Positions 1 to 7,931 of a stretch of 64,000 nt of DNA are shown here, in pieces. The DNA is taken from assembly GCF_900156285.1 (NCBI RefSeq), contig NZ_FTNC01000004.1:1-64000 (forward strand), given 5' to 3'. Numbering within the stretch: position 1 is the first letter of the stretch; every line of letters begins with the position of its first letter. This DNA comes from Halanaerobium kushneri (GTDB lineage Bacteria; Bacillota; Halanaerobiia; Halanaerobiales; Halanaerobiaceae). Below the pieces are notes generated by a model. The model searched no databases, was not told where the DNA came from, and was given only the letters and a program-made list of their open reading frames with translations. The translations under genes and the position numbers were made by a program.

Positions 1-122
1 AAAAGCTGATGGGACTTGATTTATACCAGGTAGGCCTGGGAGAAAAGATAGAAGGCTACTTTAAAGAAATGATAGCAGGAGAAGGAGCAGTTAGAAAAAC
101 TCTAAATAAGTACCTTCTCTAG
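1..122 (+). CDS. C-terminal end of a dehydrogenase, probably mannitol dehydrogenase/fructuronate reductase family (5' end outside window)
   Basis: An open frame enters from the left edge (first full codon at base 3) and stops with TAG at 120-122, giving 39 residues. The tail contains LYQVGLGEKIEGYF followed by IAGEGAVRKTL. I recall this kind of ending in long-chain mannitol dehydrogenase/fructuronate reductase proteins, which oxidise or reduce sugar alcohols and hexuronates with NAD(H). That assignment is from memory of the family and rests on very little sequence. A terminator follows directly, so this is the last gene of its operon. Confidence 0.4.
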   Translation, partial: KLMGLDLYQVGLGEKIEGYFKEMIAGEGAVRKTLNKYLL

Positions 123-152
123 TCAGAATAGCTAAATCTAATACGATAATTG

Positions 153-187
153 AGGAGTCTGATTAATTATAATCAGGCTCCTTTTTA
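153..187 (+). terminator. Rho-independent terminator
   Basis: A 13-bp stem with one G-T pair (153-165 with 170-182) and a very short loop is followed directly by a run of T. It ends the operon entering from the left. Confidence 0.8.
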
Positions 188-280
188 AATATTAATTTCT
201 TAATTTGCTTCAATTATCAGGGTTAGTATGTTATATTAGTTTTAAACTGAAAAACTAAAAATTACAGAAGGTGATTGAGA

Positions 281-1090
281 TTGGTTGAAAATAATATCTT
301 GGAGATTAAAAACTTAAATTATCGTAAAGACGAATATGACTATTTAAAGGATTTTAAAATGGAAGTTGAAAATAAAAGTATTCATTCAGTTTTATTTCAG
401 AATGAAGAGAGTAAAAACAAATTACTGGAATTTATAAGGGGAGAAAGCAAAACTGCTCAGGGACGTTTGATATTTAAGGATAGAGAAATTGGACAAGAGA
501 AACTGCAGAAACTTAAAAAAGAAACTATTTATTTTATTAATCGTTATTCTGCTCTCAATCCGGAAAAAGATCCCCTCGGAATTTTTAAATTTAATAAAAA
601 AGGTGAAAAAGAAAATAGGTCGACAGTTTTTCCGGAAATGACAGTTGCTGAAAACATATTTTTTGGCAGAGAACCACTAAAGAAATTTTTGTTTTTTAAG
701 TCAATTGATAATCAAAAAATGTTTGAGGAGACTCTGAAATTACTGGGCCTGCTGGATGTAGAAATTTATCCGAAACAGAAAATGTTAGAATTAAGCCCAC
801 TTAAAAAACAGCTGGTAGAACTCTTGAAAGCTTTATCCCTGGGAGCAGAGCTTATCATTATTGATCAGGCAGTGGTGGAATTGAATGCCAGAGACAAAGA
901 GATATTTTTTAGTTTTATGCAGGAGTTAAAGCAAAAAGATTTTACAATTATTTATTTTACTAAAGAAATAGAAGAAGTATTTAATACATCGGATACAGTG
1001 ACTGTATTAAAAGATGGCAGGAATAATGGAACCCAAAAGGTTGCAAACTTAGAATATAATCAGCTGGCCCTGATGTTAATGGGTCGATAG
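281..1090 (+). CDS. Degenerate ABC-transporter ATPase-like protein (sugar-type), probably catalytically dead
   Basis: About 269 residues with the overall plan of one nucleotide-binding domain of a sugar-type (RbsA/MglA-like) ABC ATPase. The catalytic motifs are eroded. Where Walker A should be there is LFQNEESKNKLLEF, with no GxxGxGKS. The signature position reads LSPLKKQLVELLKAL instead of LSGGQ-type. Walker B reads LIIIDQAVVEL, with Q in place of the catalytic E. FPEMTVAENIFFGRE and the late TVTVLKDGR stretch keep the family look. I chose TTG 281 because AGGTG at 268-272 is correctly spaced from it; TTG 275 is too close. It sits 40 bp before the AEC transporter gene. It may be a regulatory or structural paralogue; ATP hydrolysis is unlikely. 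Confidence 0.6.
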   Translation: MVENNILEIKNLNYRKDEYDYLKDFKMEVENKSIHSVLFQNEESKNKLLEFIRGESKTAQGRLIFKDREIGQEKLQKLKKETIYFINRYSALNPEKDPLGIFKFNKKGEKENRSTVFPEMTVAENIFFGREPLKKFLFFKSIDNQKMFEETLKLLGLLDVEIYPKQKMLELSPLKKQLVELLKALSLGAELIIIDQAVVELNARDKEIFFSFMQELKQKDFTIIYFTKEIEEVFNTSDTVTVLKDGRNNGTQKVANLEYNQLALMLMGR

Positions 1091-1129
1091 ACTTATAGAA
1101 TTTTATTTTCAAAAAGAGGAGTTTGATTA

Positions 1130-2056
1130 ATGACTGATTTTTATCCGGTTTTAGAACAATTATTATTAATGGGAGTTTTAATTGCACTTGGTTTTTATTT
1201 GAATCGTGCAGGGAAAATTAAACAGGCTGCAGAAAATGGAATAGCCGAACTCACAATAGATATAGCCTTTCCTGCTTTGATTTTTACGAATATAGTTAAA
1301 GATTTTGATTTTAGTATGCTGAGACAGTATTTAATTGTACCTATTTCAGCTTTAATAATTACTGTAATTTCAATTTTAATAATTTTTGTTATTACCCGCA
1401 GCCGGGGTTATTCTCGCAGAGAACAGGAAGAATTTGCCTTTGTCTCTGTCTTCAGCAATAATATTTTTGTAGGAGCACCAATTTGTCTGGCACTCTTTGG
1501 GGCTCAGGGACTAATTCTGGCGATTTTATACGATTTTGGAATGCAGTTGATTCTCTGGACTGTAGGTATCTGGCTTTTAAAAGATAGTGGTCAGAATGCA
1601 GAAAGTCATTTTTTAGCAAATATATTTTCACCTCCAATTGTAGGGCTTTTGCTTGGTCTGCTGGTAGTTTTCAGTGGTTTTAAAATGCCACAATCTGTAA
1701 TAAATATAACTGATAGTATTGGAGCAATTACCGTTCCTCTGGCTATGATTTTTATTGGACTGCAGCTTGCTAAAAACACTTTTGCTGAAGTTATGGCAAA
1801 TAAAAAGGTTTATCTGCTTTCATCACTCAGGCTTTTGCTTTTTCCAGCTTTAGTTTATCTGGGGTTAGGGATATTTCCGATTCAACCCTTATTAAGAAGT
1901 GTAATGACAATCCTGGCGGCAATGCCTGTTTTTGCCAGTTCTTCTGTAATTATGGAAAAGTACGGACATAAAAGTGATTTTGCCTCAGCTGCAATTTTTG
2001 CAACCATAGTTTTTATGGCATTTACTCTGCCTTTATTTATCTGGTTAACTGTTTAA
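1130..2056 (+). CDS. AEC (auxin efflux carrier) family transporter
   Basis: A 308-residue integral membrane protein, almost entirely hydrophobic helices. It has the two-half layout of the AEC family, with about five membrane segments either side of a charged central stretch. FSNNIFVGAPICLALFG in the first half and the related AMPVFASSSVIMEKYG near the C-terminus are the positions where the family carries its broken-helix NxxF/P motifs. Members export or import carboxylates such as malate, or amino acids; the substrate here cannot be told. AGAGGAG lies upstream of ATG 1130. A LacI-type regulator follows within 50 bp and may control it. Confidence 0.8.
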   Translation: MTDFYPVLEQLLLMGVLIALGFYLNRAGKIKQAAENGIAELTIDIAFPALIFTNIVKDFDFSMLRQYLIVPISALIITVISILIIFVITRSRGYSRREQEEFAFVSVFSNNIFVGAPICLALFGAQGLILAILYDFGMQLILWTVGIWLLKDSGQNAESHFLANIFSPPIVGLLLGLLVVFSGFKMPQSVINITDSIGAITVPLAMIFIGLQLAKNTFAEVMANKKVYLLSSLRLLLFPALVYLGLGIFPIQPLLRSVMTILAAMPVFASSSVIMEKYGHKSDFASAAIFATIVFMAFTLPLFIWLTV

Positions 2057-2057
2057 T

Positions 2058-2073
2058 TTGAAAGCATTTTCAA
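2058..2073. promoter_or_regulatory. cre-like / LacI-family operator palindrome
   Basis: TTGAAAGCATTTTCAA has perfect 6-bp arms (TTGAAA/TTTCAA) around a GCAT core. It matches the catabolite-responsive-element consensus TGWAARCGYTNWCA at all but one position (A for G in the central CG). It lies 33 bp upstream of the LacI-family start codon, so it is a plausible autoregulatory or CcpA-type site. No activity is shown. Confidence 0.5.
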
Positions 2074-2105
2074 AAAAGAATATAATTAATACGAGGTGAA
2101 AGATA

Positions 2106-3137
2106 GTGGTTTCTATAAATGATGTAGCAGAAAAGGCAAATGTATCAATATCTACTGTATCGAGAGTGATTAATCAAAATGCTAATGTTTCACGTGAAAA
2201 GGAAGAAGCAGTTTTAAAGGCTGTTGATGAACTTGATTATATTCCAAATGGTTTGGCTCAGGGATTGGTAACTAAAAAAAGCAAATCGATTGGTGTTTTA
2301 ATTGCTGATATCGCTAATCTTTATTATTCTTATCTGGTCAAAAGTATAGAGAAAGAACTTCGGGCTGCCGGATATTATGCAGTGATTGGCAACACTGAGT
2401 GGGATGGAAAAAGAGAAAAAGAATATGTGAGACATTTAATGCAGCGGCAGGTCGATGGTTTTATTCTGGCTTCAACTTCTTTAACCTCTTCTTATTTAGA
2501 GCAGTTATTAGAAAAGGATATTCCCCTGGTAGTATTAGATCGCGAAATTAAATCAGATAAGATAGATAAAATAAGAATTGATGATTATAAAGGTGGTTAT
2601 CAGGCTGCAGAACACTTACTGGAATGCAGGTATAATTATTTTGTTCACCTCCAGGGAGCCGATTTTACAGCTACTGCGGCTGATCGTGCTCGCGGCTTTA
2701 AAGATTGTATGCAGGATAATGGTATTGATCATTCTAATTATAAAGTTATTTCTTCATCTTTTGTCGAATCCGAAGCAGCTCAAGATATTGCTCAGTTTTT
2801 GGATTCAAATAATATTAAAGATAAGCGCCCCGGGATTTTTGCTGCCAATGATGCAGCTGCTTTTGGGGTTTTAAAAGAACTAAAAAAGAGGGGGATAAAA
2901 GTTCCCGAGCAGGCGGGAGTTGTTGGTTTTGATAATGTTAATTTTGCTGAATATTCAAGCCCGGCTCTAACAACTATCAGCAGGCCAATTGATGAAATCG
3001 GAAAAATTTCCGCCAGAACGTTACTGAAGAGACTAAATATGAATGAAAATGAAAAGATAACAGAAAAGGATATAACTCTTGCCGTAAAATTAATAAGGAG
3101 AGAGAGTACGGCCAAAATATCGGAGGAGAAACTATGA
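2106..3137 (+). CDS. LacI-family transcriptional regulator
   Basis: 343 residues. An N-terminal helix-turn-helix (INDVAEKANVSISTVSRVIN, residues 4-23) and hinge are followed by a periplasmic-binding-protein-like ligand domain. That domain ends with the usual VVGFDNVNFAEYSSPALTTI and RPIDEIG segments. Translation starts at GTG 2106 after GAGGTGA. Such proteins bind palindromic operators and are released or recruited by a sugar or a phosphoprotein; the effector is unknown. The stop overlaps the start of the next gene (ATGA), so it is translationally coupled to the HD-GYP protein. A palindrome at 2058-2073 may be its own operator. Confidence 0.9.
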   Translation: MVSINDVAEKANVSISTVSRVINQNANVSREKEEAVLKAVDELDYIPNGLAQGLVTKKSKSIGVLIADIANLYYSYLVKSIEKELRAAGYYAVIGNTEWDGKREKEYVRHLMQRQVDGFILASTSLTSSYLEQLLEKDIPLVVLDREIKSDKIDKIRIDDYKGGYQAAEHLLECRYNYFVHLQGADFTATAADRARGFKDCMQDNGIDHSNYKVISSSFVESEAAQDIAQFLDSNNIKDKRPGIFAANDAAAFGVLKELKKRGIKVPEQAGVVGFDNVNFAEYSSPALTTISRPIDEIGKISARTLLKRLNMNENEKITEKDITLAVKLIRRESTAKISEEKL

Positions 3138-5332
3138 TGAATTTTCTGAAGGAAGAAAAGAAAATAATTTTTATATATATTTTACTTGGCTTTGCCTGGA
3201 TTTATTTCTCCGACACTTTACTTTATAAGCTGGCCGGTAACTCAGAAGTTTTTCGGATTCTGCAGTCCTTTAAAGGCACCTTTTATGTCCTGGCGACTGC
3301 TGTTTTACTTTACTTATTGATTAAACGCTATGTTGATAATTTAAAGGAGCAGAAAGAAGAGCTAAATGCTTTAAATGAAGAACTAACAGCTTATAATGAA
3401 GAGCTTTTAGCGATGAATGAGGAGCTGGACCAATCACTGGATGAGTTAAATGAAATGAATGGAAAATTTATTTCGATGATTAATCTGGTTTCGGATCTAG
3501 ATAAACAGAATAATCTGGATCAGGATCAGTTTCTATCACGTTTATTAAAACAGGCGGTTAAAATTGTGCCGGAAGCTGATTATGGTAAAGTATATTTGAT
3601 TGAAGATGGAGTCTGCAGATTTATAGATGCTGTCGGCCATGATATTGAAATTTTAAAAAATCTAAAGATTGATCAGAAAAGCTTATTTCATTATGACGAA
3701 AGAGGTATTTTTACTTCTGAGCAGTATTCAATAAATTTAGATAAGATTCCGCGCAAATACCAGAAAGATTTTAAAAAGGCCTTAAAAGAAATTAAAGATT
3801 CACTTTTTATTAATATTGAAGTTAATGAAAAAGTTGTCGGTAGAATTTCACTTGATATTGCCGCAGCCAGCAGTGCTGAATTTAGAGATACAACTAAAAA
3901 AGTGCTGCAGTCTTTTGCTATGTTAGCTTCTTCCTTTTTTGCTTTTAAGCGTTTTGATAAACTACAGGGTAAATTTACAAAAGAATTAATTTCATCAATA
4001 ATTAGGATTTTAGAAATTTATGATAGTTATACCAAGGGACATTCTGAAAATGTCGCCAATCTTGCGGCCAATGTTGCGGAAAAAATGGGGCTTTCTCGTA
4101 AAATGGTGGTTGATACTTACTGGGCCGGGATGGTTCATGATATAGGAAAACTTCTGGTTCCAGTAAATGTTCTCAATAAAAAAGGAAAGTTAACTGAAGA
4201 GGAATATCAGTTGATAAAAAAACATCCTCTCTGGGGAAGTCAGGCTCTCGCGAATTCTGCAGTTTTAAAACACATTTCAAAATATATTTTATATCATCAT
4301 GAACGTTGGGATGGCAATGGTTATCCGGAGGGAATAGAGGACAAAGAAATCCCGCTGGTTTCTCAAATTATTGCTGTTGCTGATTCCTGGGATGCAATGA
4401 GATCCGAGCGTTCTTATAGAAAACCCTTGAGTAAAGAAGAAGCGATAGCTGAGATTGAAAACAATAAGGGGAGCCAGTTTTCGCCTGAGGTTGCTGATCG
4501 ATTTTTAGAGCTTGTTTCAACAAGTGATTTTTCTATTAAAAAGACCGCTCTAGATTCCAGCAGTGGTCCGGATTCTGTTACTCTTAATGAAGATTATTTT
4601 GAATATCTTTTTGAAGAAAGTGCGGAAGGAATTGTAGTACTGGACAGCAAATTTAGAATAATAAAAAGTAATAAGTATTTTTTGGATATGTTCGATTATA
4701 AACGATATGAGGTTTTAGATAAGCATATTAAGGATGTTGTTGTACCGGGAGAGAAAAGCAAGGAGACTGATAGATTTATTGAACTTGTTAAAAATGGAGA
4801 AAGAGTTAATGCCCGAACATTTAGAGAAAATAGCAGTGGAGAAAAAGTTGAAGTATCTGTTCAGGGATTTCCTATTTCTTTAGCTCAAGGCAAAACAGGA
4901 TACTATATAATTTATCAGGATATTAGTGAATTTAAAGATTTAGAAAGAAAATATTTTAACTCACAGCAGAAATACAGAGCTTTATTTGAAAATGAAGATA
5001 TTATCATTTTGATTATTGATCCTGAAACCGGGCAAATAATTGATGCCAATCCAGCAGCTGAGAACTTTTATGACTGGAATAAAGCTGAGCTTAAATCAAA
5101 AAAAATATCAGAGATCAATGTTTTGAGTCCTGCTGAAGTAAAGGCGGAGATGAGAAATGCCAGAGCAAATGATAAGAATAGATTTTTATTTAAGCATCGA
5201 TTAGCTTCGGGTGAGATTAAAAAGGTTGAAGTTTACAGTCAGCCAATTAAATTTGAAGAAAAAGAATATTTATATTCTATAGTTCATGAACTTAAAAGCA
5301 AAGAGGCCAAGAAATTAGAACTTATTAACTAA
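3134..5332 (+). CDS. Membrane HD-GYP cyclic-di-GMP phosphodiesterase-type protein with GAF and two PAS domains
   Basis: 732 residues. Two membrane helices (about 11-28 and 47-65) lead into a strongly heptad-patterned coiled coil (about 68-112). A GAF-like region (about 118-270) and the HD-GYP domain (about 285-465) follow, then two PAS domains (about 487-605 and 610-725). HD is at residues 334-335 (VHDIGK) and the full HHERWDGNGYPEG motif starts at 387, so the metal and substrate residues are present. The family hydrolyses cyclic-di-GMP or cyclic GAMP. PAS domains after the HD-GYP domain are less usual than before it. ATG 3134 overlaps the LacI stop codon. Confidence 0.9.
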   Translation: MMNFLKEEKKIIFIYILLGFAWIYFSDTLLYKLAGNSEVFRILQSFKGTFYVLATAVLLYLLIKRYVDNLKEQKEELNALNEELTAYNEELLAMNEELDQSLDELNEMNGKFISMINLVSDLDKQNNLDQDQFLSRLLKQAVKIVPEADYGKVYLIEDGVCRFIDAVGHDIEILKNLKIDQKSLFHYDERGIFTSEQYSINLDKIPRKYQKDFKKALKEIKDSLFINIEVNEKVVGRISLDIAAASSAEFRDTTKKVLQSFAMLASSFFAFKRFDKLQGKFTKELISSIIRILEIYDSYTKGHSENVANLAANVAEKMGLSRKMVVDTYWAGMVHDIGKLLVPVNVLNKKGKLTEEEYQLIKKHPLWGSQALANSAVLKHISKYILYHHERWDGNGYPEGIEDKEIPLVSQIIAVADSWDAMRSERSYRKPLSKEEAIAEIENNKGSQFSPEVADRFLELVSTSDFSIKKTALDSSSGPDSVTLNEDYFEYLFEESAEGIVVLDSKFRIIKSNKYFLDMFDYKRYEVLDKHIKDVVVPGEKSKETDRFIELVKNGERVNARTFRENSSGEKVEVSVQGFPISLAQGKTGYYIIYQDISEFKDLERKYFNSQQKYRALFENEDIIILIIDPETGQIIDANPAAENFYDWNKAELKSKKISEINVLSPAEVKAEMRNARANDKNRFLFKHRLASGEIKKVEVYSQPIKFEEKEYLYSIVHELKSKEAKKLELIN

Positions 5333-5413
5333 ATTTTATTTAGAATTATTTATTTATCAAACAAGGATTTTTTTAGCAAATAGAGAATTATATAATTACA
5401 GGAGGTCGATATT

Positions 5414-5875
5414 ATGAGAAAAATTCTGGTAGCTGTTGATGGTTCTAAAAGTGCACAGAAAGCTGCAAAAAGGGCTGCCGATCTTGCTCAGGATGTAGGG
5501 GCTGAAGTAACTTTGATTCATGTTTATACCGAGTCCGCTCAGATTCCAGTTAACCAGTTCAACGAAGTGGCCTCTTATCTATCTGCAGAAACAATGGAGG
5601 AGATTATGTCTCAGCAGGAAGATACAATTAAGGAAAAGAGGCAAAAAATTCTGGATGAGGATGCTGAGTTTTTTCAGGATAAGGGAATCAAACCAGATAA
5701 AGTACTTCTACACGGTGATCCAGCAGATGAAGTCTGTGATTATGCGGAGAAAAATAAATTTGACCTGATTGTTGTTGCTGACAAGGGTCATGGTAAAGTA
5801 GAGAGGTTTTTGCTGGGCAGTATTAGTGATAAAATTGTCAGACATGCCAGAACTTCAGTAATGGTTGTTAAGTAA
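5414..5875 (+). CDS. Universal stress protein, UspA family
   Basis: A 153-residue single-domain UspA fold. It starts with KILVAVDGSKSAQKAAKRA and ends with VVADKGHGKVERFLLGSISDKIVRHARTSVMVVK; this is the ATP-binding G-2X-G-9X-GS arrangement of nucleotide-binding Usp proteins. GGAGG lies at the expected distance from ATG 5414. It appears monocistronic: 80 bp separate it from the HD-GYP gene and two hairpins follow. Its client process is not visible. Confidence 0.9.
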   Translation: MRKILVAVDGSKSAQKAAKRAADLAQDVGAEVTLIHVYTESAQIPVNQFNEVASYLSAETMEEIMSQQEDTIKEKRQKILDEDAEFFQDKGIKPDKVLLHGDPADEVCDYAEKNKFDLIVVADKGHGKVERFLLGSISDKIVRHARTSVMVVK

Positions 5876-5890
5876 ACTGTAAACGAAAAA

Positions 5891-5937
5891 CTTGATGTCA
5901 GGTAATTTAGTTTTGATATCAAATACCTGGCATCAAG
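5891..5937. other. Long imperfect hairpin without a T tract
   Basis: CTTGATGTCAGGTA (5891-5904) pairs with TACCTGGCATCAAG (5924-5937), 14 bp with one G-T. A second small palindrome (TTGATATCAA, 5913-5922) lies in the loop. No T run follows, so this is either an RNA-stabilising 3' end of the usp transcript or a DNA site; a proper terminator follows at 5974. Confidence 0.5.
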
Positions 5938-5973
5938 TCTAATTACAACCTCAAAAATTAAATATTTGATGCT

Positions 5974-5998
5974 AAACCTCTTTAAAAGGAGGTTTTTC
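5974..5998 (+). terminator. Rho-independent terminator after usp
   Basis: AAACCTC (5974-5980) pairs with GAGGTTT (5989-5995) and is followed by T residues. It separates the usp transcript from the oxidoreductase gene. Confidence 0.65.
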
Positions 5999-6057
5999 TA
6001 ATTAGGATTAATAAGATCAAAATGAGTTGAAAAATTATCTTATAAGGAGAAAAAATT

Positions 6058-7068
6058 ATGAAAGAATCTGAAAAACAAATTAAAATGAAAAAAGTTAAAT
6101 GGGGAATTATAGGTTGTGGAGATGTTACCGAGAGAAAAAGTGGCCCAGCACTACAAAAAATAGAAGATTCGTCCCTGGTGGCGGTTATGAGAAGAACAGG
6201 GGAGCTTGCCAGAGATTATGCGCGTCGGCATCAGGTTCCGCGCTGGTATGATAGAGCAGAAGATTTAATTAATGATCCAGAAGTTAATGCTGTTTATGTT
6301 GCTACACCACCCTCTACTCACAGAAAATATACTATTATGGCAGCTAAAGCAGGATTGCCCGTTTATGTAGAAAAACCAATGGCCAGAAATTATACAGAAG
6401 CTCAGGAAATGATTAAAGTCTGTAAAGAAAATAATGTGCAGCTCCATGTAGCTTATTACAGAAGAGCAATGCCCAGATTCTTAAAAATCAAAGAAATTAT
6501 AGAGCAGGGTAAAATTGGAGATGTTAGAACAGTAAATATCAGACTGGCTCAACCAGTCGAAGAAGCAGAAAAAGATGAGGCAAATTTACCCTGGAGAGTT
6601 CTACCTGAAATTGCCGGGGGAGGAAAATTCTTAGACCTGGCCGCACATACTTTAGATTTATTTGATTATTATTTTGGTCCAATAGAGCAGGCTTCCGGTT
6701 TCGCTGCTAATCAGGCTGGCTACTATCCGGCTGAAGATAGTGTGGTAATGAGCTTTAAATTTGAAAATGGAATACAGGGAATTGGCAGCTGGACATTTAA
6801 TGGCTATCATGATCTGGACCAGAATGAAATTATAGGAAACAAAGGACGCCTAATCTTTTCCTCTTTTAGTGAAGAGCCAATTATTTTAGAAAATGAAAAA
6901 GGCCATCAGGAAATAGAGTTTTCCTACCCCGAACATGTTCAGCAGCCACTTTTAACAAAAGTAGTTGCCAGTCTTTTAGGAAAAGGAGAGTCACCTTCTA
7001 CAGGAGAAAGTGCTGCCAGAACTACCGAGATTATGGATCAAATTATAGCAGATTATTATAGAGATTAA
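6058..7068 (+). CDS. Gfo/Idh/MocA-family NAD(P)-dependent oxidoreductase
   Basis: 336 residues. An N-terminal Rossmann fold carries VKWGIIGCGDVTERKSGPAL (dinucleotide-binding GxGxx) and VYVATPPSTHRKY. The family motif YVEKPMARN follows at about 103-111, where the lysine contributes to catalysis. The C-terminal alpha/beta domain includes GGGKFLDLAAHTLDLFDYYFG, whose histidine is also typical. These enzymes oxidise or reduce sugars, inositols or related polyols; the substrate cannot be deduced. AAGGAG favours ATG 6058, but ATG 6085 would also give a complete Rossmann start. It stands alone between two terminators. Confidence 0.88.
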   Translation: MKESEKQIKMKKVKWGIIGCGDVTERKSGPALQKIEDSSLVAVMRRTGELARDYARRHQVPRWYDRAEDLINDPEVNAVYVATPPSTHRKYTIMAAKAGLPVYVEKPMARNYTEAQEMIKVCKENNVQLHVAYYRRAMPRFLKIKEIIEQGKIGDVRTVNIRLAQPVEEAEKDEANLPWRVLPEIAGGGKFLDLAAHTLDLFDYYFGPIEQASGFAANQAGYYPAEDSVVMSFKFENGIQGIGSWTFNGYHDLDQNEIIGNKGRLIFSSFSEEPIILENEKGHQEIEFSYPEHVQQPLLTKVVASLLGKGESPSTGESAARTTEIMDQIIADYYRD

Positions 7069-7123
7069 AAAAGTGGAGAGAATAATAAAATATAGAAAAA
7101 TAATATATTCAAATAAATTTTTT

Positions 7124-7155
7124 AACAGCTTCCCTCTGGGAGGCTGTTTTTTTTA
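7124..7155 (+). terminator. Rho-independent terminator
   Basis: ACAGCTTCCC pairs with GGGAGGCTGT (7125-7147, one G-T) and is followed by eight T. It closes the oxidoreductase transcript. Confidence 0.85.
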
Positions 7156-7248
7156 AAACTTATAGCTGGTTAAGAAAAAAAGTCTTATGGATGGAATTTT
7201 GGGTAAAAAATTTTGGATAAAAGACTGGATATAATCTGAGCTTTCAGC

Positions 7249-7303
7249 TTGACTTTATAAACTATTAGCAGTATAATAATTTTATCGAACGACGGGTCGG
7301 TCA
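7249..7303 (+). promoter_or_regulatory. Sigma-A promoter with TetR-type operator at the start site (module 1)
   Basis: TTGACT (7249-7254) and TATAAT (7273-7278) are separated by 18 bp. Just downstream, GAACGACGGGTCGGTC (7288-7303) is a 16-bp dyad with 12 of 16 positions symmetric. It looks like the GACCGACC/GGTCGGTC operators of some TetR-family repressors. It covers the expected start point, so repression by the following TetR protein is likely. This is inference from position and symmetry. Confidence 0.6.
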
Positions 7304-7320
7304 AAAAAGGAGGAAAATTT

Positions 7321-7905
7321 ATGACACCTAAACTGGTGGACACTGATCAGAGAAAAAGAGAAATAATAGAAGCAACTATTTTTGTATTATCAGAAAAAGG
7401 AATCAAAGATATCAGAATAACTGATATCGCAAAAAAGTTAGATCTGGGTAAGAGCACAATTTATGAGTATTTTAAAAACAAGGATGATTTATTAAAACAA
7501 TCTTTCGAATTTTTTCTGCAGGAGCTTTATATACCAGAAGCAAATGAAAAATATTCGTTTTTGGAGGAGTTAAACTATATACTTGACAGATATTTAAAGC
7601 ATACAGATCAAGAGTTAAAACAATTTAATGTGATTATAGATATATTTTTTGCCAGTATTAAAGGTGATTTTAAAGAATTTGATTTTGTATTTAATGATTA
7701 TATTAACTATATGGTTGAAAAAATTAAAAAAGATCAGCAAGCAGGCCTGATCAGGAAAGAAGTTAATCCCCAGGCAGCAGTTTCCTGGATTGGTGCCACT
7801 CTTGATGGTCTGGGAATTCAGCTGATTATGAGAGACGAATTTAATGGTGAGGAAATTTTCTCTTCTTTTTTAGAAGCAGTTGAGCTTTATTTAAAAAATA
7901 AATAA
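7321..7905 (+). CDS. TetR/AcrR-family regulator (module 1)
   Basis: 194 residues. The N-terminal DNA-binding domain contains IREITDIAKKLDLGKSTIYEYF-type sequence (ITDIAKKLDLGKSTIYEYFK, about residues 36-55), followed by a variable helical ligand domain. AAGGAGG lies upstream of ATG 7321. The next gene, an RND/MMPL transporter, begins 26 bp after its stop, and a TetR-like dyad sits on its own promoter. The simplest reading is a ligand-relieved repressor of the whole transporter operon. The ligand is unknown; given the operon content it may be a lipid or amphiphile. Confidence 0.9.
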   Translation: MTPKLVDTDQRKREIIEATIFVLSEKGIKDIRITDIAKKLDLGKSTIYEYFKNKDDLLKQSFEFFLQELYIPEANEKYSFLEELNYILDRYLKHTDQELKQFNVIIDIFFASIKGDFKEFDFVFNDYINYMVEKIKKDQQAGLIRKEVNPQAAVSWIGATLDGLGIQLIMRDEFNGEEIFSSFLEAVELYLKNK

Positions 7906-7931
7906 TTTAGTTTTAATTAGAGGTGTAAAAT

